A program made the translations under genes and the position numbers. 64,000 nucleotides of DNA, from NCBI GenBank assembly GCA_043809745.1, contig JBDROU010000005.1, positions 18,222 through 82,221 on the forward strand. Reading direction: 5' to 3'. Positions 63,864-64,000 of the stretch are shown in pieces. Source of the stretch: JBDROU01 sp043809745 [NCBI: bacterium]. Its GTDB lineage: Bacteria > Elusimicrobiota > JBDRMW01. Each line of letters starts with the position of its first letter. Position 1 is the first letter of the stretch. The notes beneath the pieces are model-generated. The model was not told the origin of the DNA. It saw only the letters and a program-made list of their open reading frames with translations, and ran no database searches.

Positions 63864-64000
63864 TTATGTCAAGATCTCTGCTGACTTTCGATTTGGGACA
63901 AAACCAGGCAACCGCCATGGATTCTTATTAAAACGATCGGCCAATGCATAAAAGATACGGTCACAACTCGAATTATTGGTAAAACACCGCATCGTTCGGA
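63864..64000 (-). other. Edge-truncated open frame beyond the flbD promoter
   Basis: A minus-strand frame enters from the right edge and ends at a TAA at 63864, reading CDRIFYALADRFNKNPWR and on to SAEILT. The same bases also have a second open frame, so coding is not proven. The patch is visibly more GC-rich than its surroundings and may be the end of an inserted gene or element. I assign no function. Confidence 0.25.

Overview
The window is about 64 kb of AT-rich bacterial DNA with dense, mostly minus-strand, tightly packed operons. I see no rRNA, tRNA or CRISPR array. Two outer-membrane beta-barrel proteins (PorV-like, FadL-like), O-antigen ligase-type proteins, prepilins and a flagellar stator locus point to a motile cell with two membranes. 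Ferredoxin-linked 2-oxoacid oxidoreductase and pyruvate phosphate dikinase suggest anaerobic metabolism. The gene mix fits an uncultured Gram-negative lineage; Omnitrophota (PVC group) is my best guess, held weakly.

Layout, left to right. 1-13954 (minus): one long run, read as yebC, ruvC, ruvA, ruvB, radical SAM, queH, spoIID-like, queA, HD protein, tgt, [206-bp palindrome], HEAT protein, yajC, HD paralogue, secD, secF and a gene cut by the left edge. It joins DNA repair, tRNA queuosine modification and protein export. 14031-21719 (minus): two tandem O-antigen-ligase/TPR proteins, a PorV-like barrel, Maf, an AmrS-type radical SAM enzyme and CutA. 21753-23300: an orphan fragment and a RAYT (REP-associated tyrosine transposase) element bounded by perfect 25-nt inverted repeats. 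23278-27600: a GAF-GAF-HD-GYP c-di-GMP phosphodiesterase, a methyltransferase and a FadL-type porin with a leader-peptide-like ORF and a CRP/FNR-like palindrome upstream. 27727-32674 (plus): a promoter and a four-gene HAMP/prepilin operon, including a giant prepilin with a lamin-tail-like domain. 32688-36301 (minus): queD and two GT-C glycosyltransferases.

36326-47202 (minus): a mixed purine/pyrimidine cluster (purD, purE, pyrR, PilZ protein, pyrB, pyrC, pyrK, pyrD, pyrF, pyrE, purM, purN, purB). 47353-59130 (minus): a 2-oxoacid:ferredoxin oxidoreductase (three subunits), a short ArgA-like acetyltransferase, a complete Fo and an F1 lacking epsilon, then a SecY-like protein with a fused C-terminal DUF2007-like domain, then purC. 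59250-63846 (minus): ppdK, motB, motA and flbD with a near-consensus promoter only nine bases before the flbD start codon.

The most unusual item is the SecY-like protein at 48266-49606. It keeps the ten-helix SecY pattern but has lost the plug region and most of the long cytoplasmic ribosome/SecA loop, has gained a DUF2007-like tail, and sits directly after atpD where atpC is normally found. A second theme is c-di-GMP: an HD-GYP enzyme, a PilZ protein inside the pyrimidine operon, and motility and pilus genes in the same window. A third is repeat activity at gene ends: the RAYT repeats supply the last codons and stops of two genes, a GGGACTGTCCC-type repeat supplies the stop of a third, and a palindrome lies in frame inside atpG.
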